Below the pieces are notes generated by a model. It made no database searches, was not told where the DNA came from, and was given only the letters and a program-made list of their open reading frames with translations. The position numbers were made by a program, and so were the translations under genes. Of a DNA stretch of 64,000 bases, positions 23,600-38,846 are shown one piece after another. How positions within the stretch are numbered: position 1 is the stretch's first letter; each line of letters opens with the position of its first letter. Origin of the DNA: Gadus chalcogrammus. Its lineage: Eukaryota > Chordata > Actinopteri > Gadiformes > Gadidae. The stretch spans positions 3,799,813-3,863,812 of the forward strand of contig NC_079412.1 in NCBI RefSeq assembly GCF_026213295.1, read 5' to 3'.

Positions 23600-23722
23600 C
23601 TCAGTCGATGTGAGGGTTTGAGGGAAGAGGATGTTGTTATGGTGCTCATGCTATGTAAAGCCCTTTGAGACAAACTGTTTGTAAAAACGGGCTTTAAAAA
23701 TAAAATTGCCTTGCCTTGCCTG
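23600..23722 (+). mobile_element. LINE/SINE 3' tail with (TTGCC)n end
   Basis: The text 'atgtaaagccctttgagac' followed by an A-rich stretch and three TTGCC repeats is a typical end of a fish non-LTR element of the L2/CR1 kind. It is a 5'-truncated copy sitting in the centre of the foldback element. The upstream limit is unclear (perhaps 23330). Confidence 0.6.
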
Positions 23723-25013
23723 ACCCGCTTGGACTGTAATTCATATTCATGCTACTAATTTGATCATTGACTGACTACTTGAATAGAGATTCTTATAGAG
23801 GTCTTATAGTCAAACGGTATAGGGTATATACAAATTTTTATGTGTTTAGGCCAGTTATGAGATCCAGTTAACATCATTAAAAGTAATTTCCAAACACATA
23901 AAAAAAAAGAAAATAACAAAAGCAAAGAGATTTTGCAGCAGTAGCACACTTTTACTTAAACAGAGTGGGATAGGAATCAGGTTAACAAAACATCTATGAA
24001 CATCTAAGCTGTCTAACACATTACCAACGCAACATTGAAACATCATAAAACATCACAAAAAAAACAGCTGGAATACAAAGAGTTTGCTTTGTATTCCAGC
24101 TGGCCTGTTATGAGCAAATTTCTATGCGCTACTATAGATCCATTCCAAAACATGTTCCAAGTAGGCTATAGGACAACGCATAATGCATCCTGGAATGAGT
24201 GAAGCTTGTCTGCTGACACGTTAAAATGACTGTCACAACTGCCATGAGCAAAACCATTTGTACATAGTTTAGGCTACAGTAGCCTATTCGATATTGAATG
24301 AAGTAGGTTACTTTACACTCCCTGTCACTGTGGGCCTACAGAGTAGACAATATGATTTGCTTGTACAGCACCTTAAAAAACTCACTGTAGCCTATATTCA
24401 TAGGCACACCCAGCCTCGCTTTCAATATAACACACACTGGCATTCTGTAAACACCATCAGTAAATAATAATATGAAAACAATATAAAATATCTTTCAACA
24501 AGGAAAAATAATTTGTTTTCTTTAAATGGATAAAGGTCAACAAATGCGCAATTTTCAGCTGTCAGAAATGTGTTGTGATCACTTGTATTCCTCATAGCTC
24601 TCAGGCTGTGAGGAAATCAGCAGCCTGCGATCGCAGCTCCTTTGATGTGAACGCGCACAGAGCGCAGAGTTCAGAGCCGGTCAATGATGTCGTAGTAAAG
24701 CCCTCAGGTCTACTCTGCATGCATCAACTGTGGCTAAACATCAAATGCACTGTAGTCATCATAACTTCATAAGTTCTAATTTTCAAATGATTATGAATAC
24801 TATTATTGTTATTTGAAGCCGTGTCAGTCTTGACTGTGGGTGGTGTGGTCCTCTGTGTCTGCTAGTGTCTATAAATCAGTAATATTTTTGTCGACATTAT
24901 CAAACGGAAGAACTTTTATTTTGAAGAGCACAGGGCAACGAAGCGCACTAGCCAATAAGAGGACCCGCCCACCGGCGGAAACCAGATATTGAGCGGTAAA
25001 TTCGTTTTGTTAA

Positions 25014-26107
25014 AGGGGTAGTTCGGAATTTTGGACATAGGGCCTGATTCCGAAGTGAGCATTGGTATTCTATATCACTGGAGACAGTTTTCAACACATT
25101 TCATTCAGTCCTTCTAGTTGCAGAGATCGCTCGTGCTAGGCTAGCGCAAGTCAACGGGCAATGCTAGCCTGCTATTAAAAACAGTCTTACCCACTCCACA
25201 GTACACCCGAGGTTAATCAATTATAACGCCAGACTATAGATTTAAATGTCTGTGTTGATAGAATAATGTTAGAAATAAAACTAACCATGCATCGCATGAA
25301 TCTTCGAGGGACTACTTTCTCAGCAGAAGCGGAATTCTACTATGCGCTGGTTAGGTTTGTAACCGAATCACGACAGAAGAACGTAAACAGAGAAGCGTGG
25401 GACAGAAGCGCAATTGAACGACTAGGCAACATGATGGTTCAGTGTGCTTTTAGAAATTGTAGAAATAAACGGTACAGATGGGCACCACAAAGTTTCCACC
25501 AATTTCCAGTGCGAGATCCAGAAAGGACTCAACTGTGGCTTGTTGCTGCTGGCTTTGACATCAAAACACCGGCTCGTACATGTACGGTTCGTTGGATACA
25601 ACAAATTCTTCATAATCGTCTTCAAAAGCAGATGCATCGCTAACTCCTCCAAACGTGGCCATATCTTGTTAATTTAATACGCTTGTAGAATTCCTTCGTT
25701 CACTGTACTCTGCGTTTGTAGCAATGACAGCGGCAGGTAACCTAGGTATCAGTCCGCCGCTGCCGTAGCCTACGTACAGGAATATAAACACTGCTGCTCA
25801 GACCCCGCAATTCCCTCAAAATGCAATGCAATGCAAGGTTGGTTTTATTTCTAACATTATTCTATAAACAGACATTTAGATGTATAGTCTGTCGTTATAA
25901 TTGATTTACCTCGGGTGTACTGTGGAGTGGGTACGACTGTTTTTAATAGCAGGCTAGCATTGCCCGTTGACTTGCGCTAGCCTAGCACGAGCGAACTCTG
26001 CAACTAGAAGGACTGAATGAAATGTGTTGAAAACTGTCTCCAGTGATATAGAATACCAATGCTCACTTCGGAATCAGGCCCTATGTCCAAAATTCCGAAC
26101 TACCCCT
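25014..26107. mobile_element. TTAA-target element with about 270-bp inverted ends and a THAP-like ORF
   Basis: The ends AGGGGTAGTTCGG and CCGAACTACCCCT are flanked by TTAA on both sides (25010-25013 and 26108-26111). The inverted ends are about 270 bases and highly alike. A frame at 25266-25643 lies between them and has a THAP-like start. TTAA target sites with a THAP domain are known from Kolobok transposons; piggyBac also uses TTAA but lacks THAP. The element lies inside the right arm of the foldback. Confidence 0.85.
25266..25643 (+). pseudogene. THAP-domain-like transposon protein, degraded
   Basis: This 125-codon frame has QCAFRNCRNK (a C-x4-C pair), then FHQFPVRDPERTQLWLVAAG, which matches the C...C...F..FP....R...W..A pattern of THAP zinc fingers. 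The expected later C-x2-H pair (as in CSEHF) is not intact; a frameshift or substitutions near 25580 may have removed it. The frame starts within the left inverted end. THAP proteins in Kolobok and P-like transposons bind element DNA. It is probably not a working protein. Confidence 0.5.
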
Positions 26108-26615
26108 TTAAGAAGAACCAAAAAACGAATAAACAAACTGAAATTTTGATTTTTGTTTTTTTGGACAAAACGAAAAAACGGAAAAACGGCTGGTTTTTGG
26201 TTTCTGCTTATGTCAATTATTCCAAGAAAACAGAGTAATAAAACGTACCTTGCTCGGAGCAAGGGAACGATTTCGAACACAGCTAATGTCTAATATGAGG
26301 AGAATGGGCACTCACTGGAAAAGTTCCGGTATTCTGGACTGGTTGCAGTAATAATCTCTGTCCACGCGGGGCGCTCGCAGGCGAGTCCAGAATGAATGGC
26401 TATGGGGTTTTACCCTCAGAATCCACTTTTCTCGCGATGTAATTTTTTGTCAAGTAATTTGAAAGTTGCGTTCAAAAGGTGGGGCTAAGATAATAAACTC
26501 AGCTGAATATTGCATTTTTTAAGGTCACGTATCTGTTCTAAAAAGGCGTCAAAAAAATGCGACGACGTCACACATTGTCATACTGTCAGAGGTACTGCTT
26601 TACGGCAGTTTCTAA

Positions 26616-27235
26616 GGCTACGTTTACACGATGACGGTCTGACCAGAAGACGCAAAAGTGGCGTCGCGTCTTCACTTTTTATTCCGCGTTTAGACAAGCG
26701 TTTTTGGGAGGAAATCTGCGTGCATACGTTGACGCAAAAGTGTGTGGAATTCGATTGGGTATGCATGCCAGGTGGCTAGGTGGTGCTGTGATACACTATC
26801 ACACAACACCGCCATGTCTGAGCGCATGCGTAGAATCTTCCTTCTTCTCCTATCCTTGCCGCAAAAACCAAAAAGATCCTTCTCTGTTCAGTAACACTAT
26901 CTGTACATATCCTGTACATTTCGTGGAAAGACTCCTGTACGCTTGTTGGAGCTGCCAGAGCAGCTTGAAGGTCCGACGCATGGAACAAATCTGACACGTT
27001 TGTTTATTTCCTTGTACTGGCAAATGTATGTGACGTAAACGCGTACGCGACGTGAGCAGATCTGAGCAGTGTTTTGCGTCTTGGCAGTGTAGACGGAAAC
27101 GCTACGGCGGAGCGTATTCAACTTTTCCACTCTGGAGGGTGGTTTCAGATTTATGCGTTTTCATGCCCTAAAAACGCTGTCACCGTCTAAACGAAAGGCA
27201 CTTCCGATAAAATATGTCCTCGTGTAAACGGGGCC
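26616..27235. mobile_element. Harbinger-like MITE with TAA target duplication
   Basis: The ends GGCTACGTTTACACG and CGTGTAAACGGGGCC are flanked by TAA (26613-26615 and 27236-27238), a 3-base duplication as in PIF/Harbinger. The body is CpG-rich with several internal inverted pieces ('gacgcaaaagtg', 'cactctgg'). No transposase is present. Confidence 0.7.
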
Positions 27236-27238
27236 TAA

Positions 27239-29256
27239 ATCACTTCGGCGCTTCCACATCATTCCATTTTCTCGTGGCATCCGTCCGCAACGATAACATC
27301 TGCTGTTGGAGGTAAGGCTTTTTTTTGCTTAATACACGAGTTACAGAGTTTTAGTGAGCTAATGTAAAAAAATGAAATGCGCAAATGTTTTACATAATGT
27401 ATGTTACTTACAGAGTGTTTTTTTTTAATCCTCACTAGTGCCGATGATAAAGCTTTTTTTTTAGGAACGACATCGCTATTGATTTCTATCTAGTGCTAGC
27501 TGCTATCAGCTGGCTGGCTGCTGGCTGTCGGCTGATTATCTATCTTTCTCCTGAAATAGAAACCTGGATTTGAATGAATCACAATTGTAAGACTGCATAA
27601 ACTTAGTTTACATCAGTAAACAATCTCCTAGAGAGCACAGTGTTCTGTTGTACTCCTCATGCCTCTTCCTTTCTTGATCTCTACAGTTGGACCTTGATGC
27701 TGTGACAACAGCATCATGTCATTTTTCCCTGCCTCTGTTCAGTATGTTCAGTGTTGTTAAATCATTTCCCATTTTTTGTTTATTTACTATTAGTTACTGT
27801 TTTTAATGTGTTCTTGTTTGTGTGATGTTTGAATAAACTTGCCTGTTGCAATGTTGGTGTAATGTTTGTATAATTACTTTTTCAATGTGACCTAGACCAT
27901 ATTTCTCATTTAACAAACATGTGTAGCTTATTATGTGTTGCAGGGCAGAGAAATTAAATTCAATGGCTTAGAACAAACCCATCTGTAAAGATCAGTGAAT
28001 GCATAGAAATGCATTCACAGGACCATTCATACAGGAGCAAGCAAGAACGTTTCTTTATTCTATCCTTGGGAAACGAAAAAAAGGACAATCCGTTTCCACT
28101 GTTGGAGCAGTTTATCATTGCACATTTACGAGGCTTTTTTTTTTTTTAACTATCTTTATTTTCGAAAAATAGACAATGACAGATTAAATGATATTGAGCG
28201 GGACATTGACTGTATTATATAAGGTTGTCATACCGTACCATGTATATAACACATTGAACATTGAACACAAGAAATGGAAGAAATTCCATTTATACCCATG
28301 TACTTTCACCATACATAACTATATAAAAAATAAAAGTGCCTGCAGGAAAATATAAATACAGTACGCAAAAATTAACTTTGACGGAAAGTCCTCCGCTTGC
28401 GCTTCAGCTTCAGATGCCATCAAGAGGGGTCTCCGGTCGTAAACAGTCGCAAGTACGTCCCTGACCAATCAGCATTCATTAGCAGAATGCTAGCGTGTAC
28501 GGCCAACAACAGCCCAAACTGTAAGAAATCGAAAGGACATAAGTACTCATTGATTTGACTTTTGACCTATAATCTATATTGAACTTGCGGAATCTACAAT
28601 AAAATTTGCGATATTTCAACGACAAGCAAGGGAAAGAGATATATTTAGCCGTCTAGCCCCATAGACTCCCATTCAATCTGGACTCGCCCGTGATCACCCC
28701 CAGTGGATGTCTGATGGAACTACAACCAAGATCGGTACAATGGGAGTATAGGAAGTGCCTAGGCTCTTCGTAGACGGGCTCTGATATCGGTCAGCAGCAG
28801 CCCCGCAGAGAGAGTCCGGGGGCCTCTACGAATTGTCAAATCTTCTAACCTTTTTGCCTCCTTTCCTTAACCTTTGTGGAAAACGTCGTCTGATCATGGA
28901 GAGATGAAAAGGTGCTTCCTTTCGTACATAGGAAAAGACAGCACTGTTTAAAATGAATTAGACTCCACTTTTCCTAACCGACGTCATTGCGGGACGGCGA
29001 GTTTTGCTGACCTCTGACCTCTTTTGCGTGGAACTACAGTTTTCCGAAGTTGGACTACAACAAGCGCTCTATATATCCATGCGCTCTTGTCACATTGATT
29101 TCAATCAGGATGATCATGTCGCCAATAGTGAGAATCACTTAGGTCGGACTTGGCCTACGGGAATATTTTCTGGCCACTTGAATCCCAATTCACATGTGAA
29201 AAAAAAGAAGCTAAATTTATGTTGATGTTGAAATTAACTACCCCCACTAGTCTTTC
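27239..29256. other. Intergenic; possible two-exon noncoding transcript and repeat fragments
   Basis: A donor at 27312 (GTTGGAG then GTAAGG) and an acceptor at 27686 (TCTCTACAG) could join two noncoding exons ending at an AATAAA at 27832. The rest has TE-like pieces, such as 28680-29010, with no recognised protein. Confidence 0.3.
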
Positions 29257-29260
29257 TTAA

Positions 29261-29796
29261 AGGGACACTGTGTAATATTTTCAGTAATTTATTACCTCAA
29301 ATCAACGTATTCATTCATAAATAAGTCCTCATTGGTGTAAAATTATCTCTGCCAATAATCTCACTTATCCTCCTGAGCGAAGAATAATTAATATGTAGTT
29401 ACATAGGAAGTGTAAGCTTCATGGAGGCTTCCATGTTCTTCCGGTCTATGTACTGCCGAGAGGGACAAAAAGCACTACGTGGTACAGGAAATACAAACGC
29501 GTTTTCACTCTGAGCCAGCGTGAATGATGACTGAAATACTTCACTATCTTGCTCGAGGAATAATTACTCATACATCATTAGCTTACTTACACTAATGATT
29601 CAATGCAGTTTGAAATTAGTTTTAAATAACGAACCTCATCATCACTCGAATGACTCGATGAGGTAGTATTGGATGTCATGACACAGCTTCTTGGCACATA
29701 CTGCCCACCGTAGTTTTTGAACAAGCGAGCACTACTGGTTTGAATGCAATATACAATTGTACCACTAGATGGGAGTAATTTTTACACAGTGTCCCT
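29261..29796. mobile_element. TTAA-target MITE (AGGGACACTGTGTAA ends)
   Basis: The ends AGGGACACTGTGTAA and TTACACAGTGTCCCT, with TTAA on both sides (29257-29260 and 29797-29800). The 536-base body codes for nothing recognisable. The inverted part beyond the first 17 bases is weak. Confidence 0.85.
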
Positions 29797-29800
29797 TTAA

Positions 29801-32876
<3,076 letters not shown>

Positions 32877-33058
32877 CCAACAATGTTGAGGAAGTGTTCA
32901 TCCGGGCTCGTAGCGGCAGTCCGCCCCCTCTGCTGCAGTACAGTCTGTTCCCCGTGGCAGCGTGTCGGCACACAACGGGTTACAGGTCAGTCTGCTGGAA
33001 CACTGTGTTCTCATCAGCTACAGTACAGCCGGAACATTGTGTTACTTAGTGGCTACTT

Positions 33059-33279
33059 TCCAAGACCTGCCCTTAATATCACACTGAACGCCCTCCAGCC
33101 TCGCTCTCTCCGCCTCCTCTTCGGCGTCATTTCCATTCTTCGCTCTACGTTTGGCGAGATGTGTGGAAGCGAGGTTTATTAAAGTAAGGAGCTTGTTAGT
33201 GGACACGAGAGGGGATACAAGTTAATCATCAGACATCAGACTCAGGACCAGGCGTCTTTTATCGAGCTTTTATCAAACA
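33059..33279 (+). other. Possible distal noncoding first exon (fkbp5 or other)
   Basis: A GC-richer segment with several CpGs ends at a strong donor (CAAACA then GTAAGT). It has no long reading frame. Human FKBP5 has an untranslated first exon far upstream of its start codon, and no other plus-strand gene lies between here and 50828, so this may be the first exon of fkbp5, about 17 kb away. Nothing in the sequence proves it. Confidence 0.22.
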
Positions 33280-33533
33280 GTAAGTCGGGTTCATTTATTT
33301 TGTACAGCCTATGTTTGGTTTACTTCATCTTTTTCTTTGTAAATATGGGCTAATCGGTTTTAAACAAAATAATTATCCACCTGTGCTGAACTCTCGGTGG
33401 AGAGAGACTACGATGAGACCAGACACAGGTGAGGAGGTCTCTGTCTCTAGGTGCTTTAAGAGTTGGACCTCATAGCTTTGGTGGATATTCTTTCTTTTGC
33501 GTTACGGGAAGGCTGTTGGTCTGGGTCCAACCC

Positions 33534-33680
<147 letters not shown>

Positions 33681-34536
33681 GAAATGCATATAGAAAAAAT
33701 TATAAATATAACGGCTGGCAGACACAGCGAGGTTTCTCAAATGAGTGAAAACATCGTGTGTGGGACACGTTAAAGAAAACATGTTGTGGTGTATTTTTTA
33801 TGATTTATAGGCCTACTTATAATATAATTGTATACATGCAATATACAATGTAATTACCGTACTAATCAATTAACAATATACAATGTAATATAATCAAATA
33901 TATACAATATACAATGTAATTATACATGCATACTTACAATGTAATTATACATATATGCTTAAAATATGTAATTATATAGTAAGTATGACTTGAAGCTTTC
34001 GGTTGATCTCCCTATTAGTTTCCTTTCTAAGCTGGTAATGGCAGGTTGTTTTTGGAACTAACCGTAGGATATCTTTTTTTGCATGGGTGTTTGATGGAGG
34101 CTACAAAACACACTAATGTTCTCTCATTGAGTGCCAAGAGCTGTTGGGACGGACAGTGGTTTGATGATAAATCTTAAGGAGTGGCAAATATGTCCCGTTA
34201 ACTCTATAACCTGCTTTATGAGTCTCTCTCAAAGTCTGCTGTCTCGCCGGATGTGCAACTGTGCATTTTTGGGTTTAGAATTAACATTTTGAAAAAGAAA
34301 ATGTAAATTAAAAAAGTAGATCAGGACATCGTACAGCATCACAATAGGTTATGAATTATACTCATGCAGCAGATTGAAACGCTTTTGCTGCTTTCACGAT
34401 GATGTCATTGATTGTAAAAATAAATGCTGTGTGAGACTGACTTGCCTTCAGATTGGTTAACACCATCTGACCATCTGATTGGTTAATAACATCCGACTGT
34501 GCAGGGACGCTCTGAATAGAAGGGACACAGTGTTCT

Positions 34537-34678
<142 letters not shown>

Positions 34679-37600
34679 CCTACACAAACTCACACACTCA
34701 GGCACAGGAGCGCAAACTGTACCTTTAGTACAGTTGTGTAATATTATTCATTCCACTAATTTCTTCATGTAGAGGATGTACATCAGTCTAGCATTGAACA
34801 CAGACATTTCAATGAGTAAAATACAAAAAAACAACTCTCCTAATGATCTTGTATTAATCTGTAGGAGAATCATCTCAGGTTTACCAATTCAATTTTGAAA
34901 AAGGACGGCCAGTTCCTAAAGTACCCTCATATGCGTTTTCCTTAAAGATTAAATAAAAAATCTAGTCTAGATCTTCCCCATTTGATATAGGGTGAAACCA
35001 TTTATATCCAGATTGTAAACACTCAACTCTCCATGTGCTTAATGCTGTATTTATTTGTTCAGCTCCTAACAGGAGTTTCGGAAATGTTTTCTTAGTACGT
35101 AAATGTTGTCTTCAATCGTTTTGGCTGTAAAGCAAAGGAAAATGGCCACAGTGACCAATGTCGAGAAACCAGTAAATTGTCCAGACGAAAAATTGCACTC
35201 AAGCTGAAGATTTAAGTGTTAAAATGAAAAAAGTCATCTCTGTCCACAAAGTGAACAGGTCTGCCAAATGCACAATCTCTTCCAATATCTGATCTGCAAT
35301 AGCCTTTCAAAAACATCCTCTGAAATTCTTCTCACCCCCTTGTCCCCTCCCCCGGTCTGTCTGTCGATGCGGCTCTTAACCTAGGGTTAAGTCTGGGTTT
35401 CCTCCAGCAACAAACAATATTTTCTGTCACCTTTTTGTTTTCTCATTATTTGTCACTTAAAACTTAACTCAGAAAAAATATGTTCCTTAAATTCGATGGA
35501 TGGTTGAATTTTGCTGTATGAATAATAATTGATATAAAGCCCTACATAAGTAAAAGTAGAAAAGAAGGCAAACCTGTGTAGCCTTGTTGTACCATTCCCT
35601 CTGGATCTCGACTGGCTAACACCTGCATGTGAATAATCTCAGTTTACACTTTGAGCTTGCATCACATCTATTTTATTTTTTAATAAATTTAACTTTGACA
35701 AAACAGTTATGTTGAGAGCATGTAGTATGTCGATGTTCCTGTTAAATAAAAAGAGTGTTCTATTTTATGTATCCAATCGATTCTCATATGGGAGAATATA
35801 ATTGTGAATTTGATGAAAAGCAAAATCAATATCCAATAGAAACGGCTTACAGCGTATGCGATGTGTAGACAAGGTGCTGGGGTCGGTTTGAGGTCAGAGT
35901 AGATGACGTCAGGTCCGAACCGTGGCATAGAAGGATCAGGGTATTTATTACAGTATTTAATTAGAGGTTAAACCCCTTGAGATGCACATCTTGTTTTGAA
36001 GTTATCAGACATTTGCACAATATGAAACAATCACACTAACAGCAACAAGAACATGCACATAAGGGCTCCCCCACACTCTACCTATTACTTCTGTTACAAG
36101 TGACATCTGTAACAGAAGTAATAGGTAGAGTGTGGGGTCTGAGTCTGCTTATAAACAAAATCAAAATTAAAAGTCTTAAAGGCATGAAACAAAGAAATCG
36201 ATCTGAATGAAATAGGCTAAACATTGAAGTCTGAGGATGCTTAACATTTGAAAGCATGTCTCCCGATTTCTTTAAAGATTCTAGGGACGGTAAAAAAGGT
36301 TGTTGAGTGAATATGGTTATCTTAATGGCAGTAAAAGCTGTTCTAAGTATAGAAGATAGTGAAAGTAATTGCAAAGTGCAACCTTTGATAATGTCAAAGG
36401 TTGCACTGTTATTGTCAACTATAGTAAAAGGATGACAAACCTACACATGTTATGTCAACTATAGTTAAAGGATAACAAACCTACACATGTTATTGTAAAC
36501 TACAGTTAAAGGAAGAACATGAGTTTCAGATGTGTTCTGCTATAGGACATCACCACCATAATCAATCATTTGAAATAAAGTTGTTTGCAAAACTATAAAA
36601 CAATTAAATGGCCGATAAAGTATTCTGTGACTAGCATCTGAGTGTTGTTGTTTGTAGAGATGTAGAGTATGGTTTGATTGTTATGTTTTGAGTCTGTCAG
36701 GTTATAATGTTTCAGAATTAAAGTATGTGTTGTGTTGTGTTCAGGAAGCTAGGGGACTCAGGAGGGTGAAGTACGTGCAAATAGTTCACTTCGGATTTCA
36801 GGATCTGTGACCATTTATGTTTGATAAACAATATGTTTTAACGTTACAACGTTATGTTATAACATTTTCTTTATTTTTTACATTCTGTCAACAATTTGTT
36901 ATGTTACTGCATACAATAGTTGTATTGCTGCATCATATTTGGCCTAATTAAGTCTGTACTACATTTTTATTTTACCGTAATAATATATATTTTGTAATAT
37001 AAATATTTGTATTGTAGTTGTTCTATCTAGCTGTGTCATAGTTTTATTATGGTTAGGGTAAGGGTTATAGAATTGCAGAAGAAACACACACTTGACAATA
37101 CAGGTGGGGTTTGACACCTTGTTCTAAGAAGAGGACGAATTAGTAATGATGTGAAGAAAATGAGGGTGTTTCTAGTAATGATAAGAGGTTGGCCCAATTT
37201 GTTTTTGCTTTATTATGAACATCATTTCACGACCAGTCTAAGGCATCCAATCAAGTCTTTCAGCACTATGTTAACTGGGAACATGTTTCATAATTCTAGT
37301 GGTAGAAGTTAACTTTATAAGTCAACATTGTTGTATGTATACCTTGTCGGCCATGTCAATGATGTCATCTATTTGGCTAGATGCTTGCCACTTAGCATTG
37401 TGTGCAATGGGCTCCAAGTTTGGCTGCAGTTGTTGACAGTCCTAGACAGAAATATGTCCCCTACCTTGATGGCTTGTGTCTGGAAGGACTTCACTCAAAG
37501 CACTTGAACCTCCTTATTGTTGGCCTCATAGCATAATTGCCTAAAGGCTGGTTCAGGCTACACAATTCTCAGATATTCCTCCACGATTTAAGATGTCAGA

Positions 37601-37767
37601 CAATGCGATCACAGAGCCATGAAATCGGGCCTTGTCTCATCAGGAGACTGGCCACACTATAAGATTCAAGGGTGCGATGCTCTAGGATCTTTAGGTCCTT
37701 TCCAAACTAACCCGGGTTATTATAGCCTAGTCTTATTATAGCCCGAAATTAACTAAAAGCCACATAA
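34679..37767. other. Intergenic AT-rich sequence with short hairpins
   Basis: No gene is seen. It holds a 29-bp perfect hairpin (36069-36137), a second hairpin (36376-36406), and three copies of a roughly 38-base unit at 36408-36520 ('caactatagttaaagga' and 'acaaacctacacatgtta'). Confidence 0.55.
36069..36137. repeat. Perfect hairpin with 29-bp arms
   Basis: Arms 36069-36097 and 36109-36137 are exact complements around an 11-base loop. There are no flanking direct repeats that would mark it as a MITE. Confidence 0.95.
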
Positions 37768-38661
37768 GCCGCGTTTACATGGCAGATCTATGCCGCATAG
37801 ATTTCTATGCGGCATAGATCTGTTCCTAAAATGTGTTCCGAATGTACTGTATACATGGCAGTAACAAAAGTGTCCGTTATGTCTCTCGCGCACACCTGAC
37901 ACGTCTCTGGACCGGCGGCGACATAATGGATGTCTTATCACTATCGGGGATTTTAAATTTGATTTTAATGAAAGCACAGCAGGAGAGAGCTTTTCTCTAC
38001 CTGCTCCTTCAATTAAGAAGGAGGAGGACAGCGCAGCAACGTCTATTTCTCGTCAGATCTTTATATTTACCCTATGCTCCGTCCGCCGCAAACAAGAGGA
38101 ATTTGAATGCGAGTCCGCAGCCAAGACTGATGGGAGAGAGTGGTCTTACGGGAATTTAGTGACCAGGAATCCTCGAAGGTCCAATTGCGCACTACTGCAG
38201 CTGCCATCTCTCTAAGTTAAGAAGTATTTTAACGTTCAGCCTGCAAAAGTACTAGTAGTAGCCTACTCATTTACAGTTATCTCGGACGCGCGCGGACACC
38301 TCATTAATATCACCCATGTCCCGTCGCTTAGCAACCGGACACGCTTACCGGACTACTTTTACGGAGTGATAACAAAGACGTGAATCAGGCAATAAATCCA
38401 CTTTCCTTGACAGCGGTGAAGTTCGGTGTGCTTAAAAGTACCGACGGAGCTCAGTGAACTACTGCGGCTGCTCTAAATTAAACCCCAATCTATGCGGAAT
38501 AAGTGTATACATGGCGATTTAAAACGGACTACACCACCTATTCTATTCGGCATAGAATCTATGCCGAACAGATAATTGTATTCCGAATGAGGCGTATACA
38601 TGACCATTTTCTATGCCGCATAGAAATGTATGCGGCATAGATGTGTCCATGTAAACGCGGC
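37768..38661. mobile_element. Harbinger-like MITE with palindromic subends
   Basis: The ends GCCGCGTTTACATGG and CCATGTAAACGCGGC are exact complements, flanked by TAA on the left and TAG on the right. Near the ends lie hairpins made from 'ctatgccgcatag' words (37784-37821 and about 38615-38640). The body of 0.9 kb has no transposase. Its tip resembles that of the element at 26616-27235. Confidence 0.75.
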
Positions 38662-38846
38662 TAGAAAGAATAAAGCATCCAGCATATGATTTCAACAATG
38701 TGTGAGGGGATGATCCACAATGGAATGCTAATGGAAACCCAGCGGACGAGCGTTGGGCAGAGATTTCGGAAACAGGGAGATTATAGAAAAATATCATGTC
38801 AAATTGGTCAGTTTGCCGTTTGTCTAGTAGTCAATATTTTAACCTA

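Larger units (their letters stand above)
21285..26285. mobile_element. 5-kb foldback element with about 1.1-kb inverted arms
   Basis: The ends are TAGCTGTGTTCGAAATCG and CGATTTCGAACACAGCTA. The left arm runs to about 23201 and the right arm from about 24087; with later insertions removed both are about 1.1 kb. Matched landmarks include 'tatctggtttccgccggtgggc', 'gtgtcagtcttgactgtggg' and 'gctgcgatcgc'. The left arm holds the hAT-like element 21950-22738; the right arm holds the TTAA element 25014-26107. The centre (23202-24086) holds a LINE tail. A TA dinucleotide at each outer end may be the target site. No transposase is seen. Confidence 0.85.
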
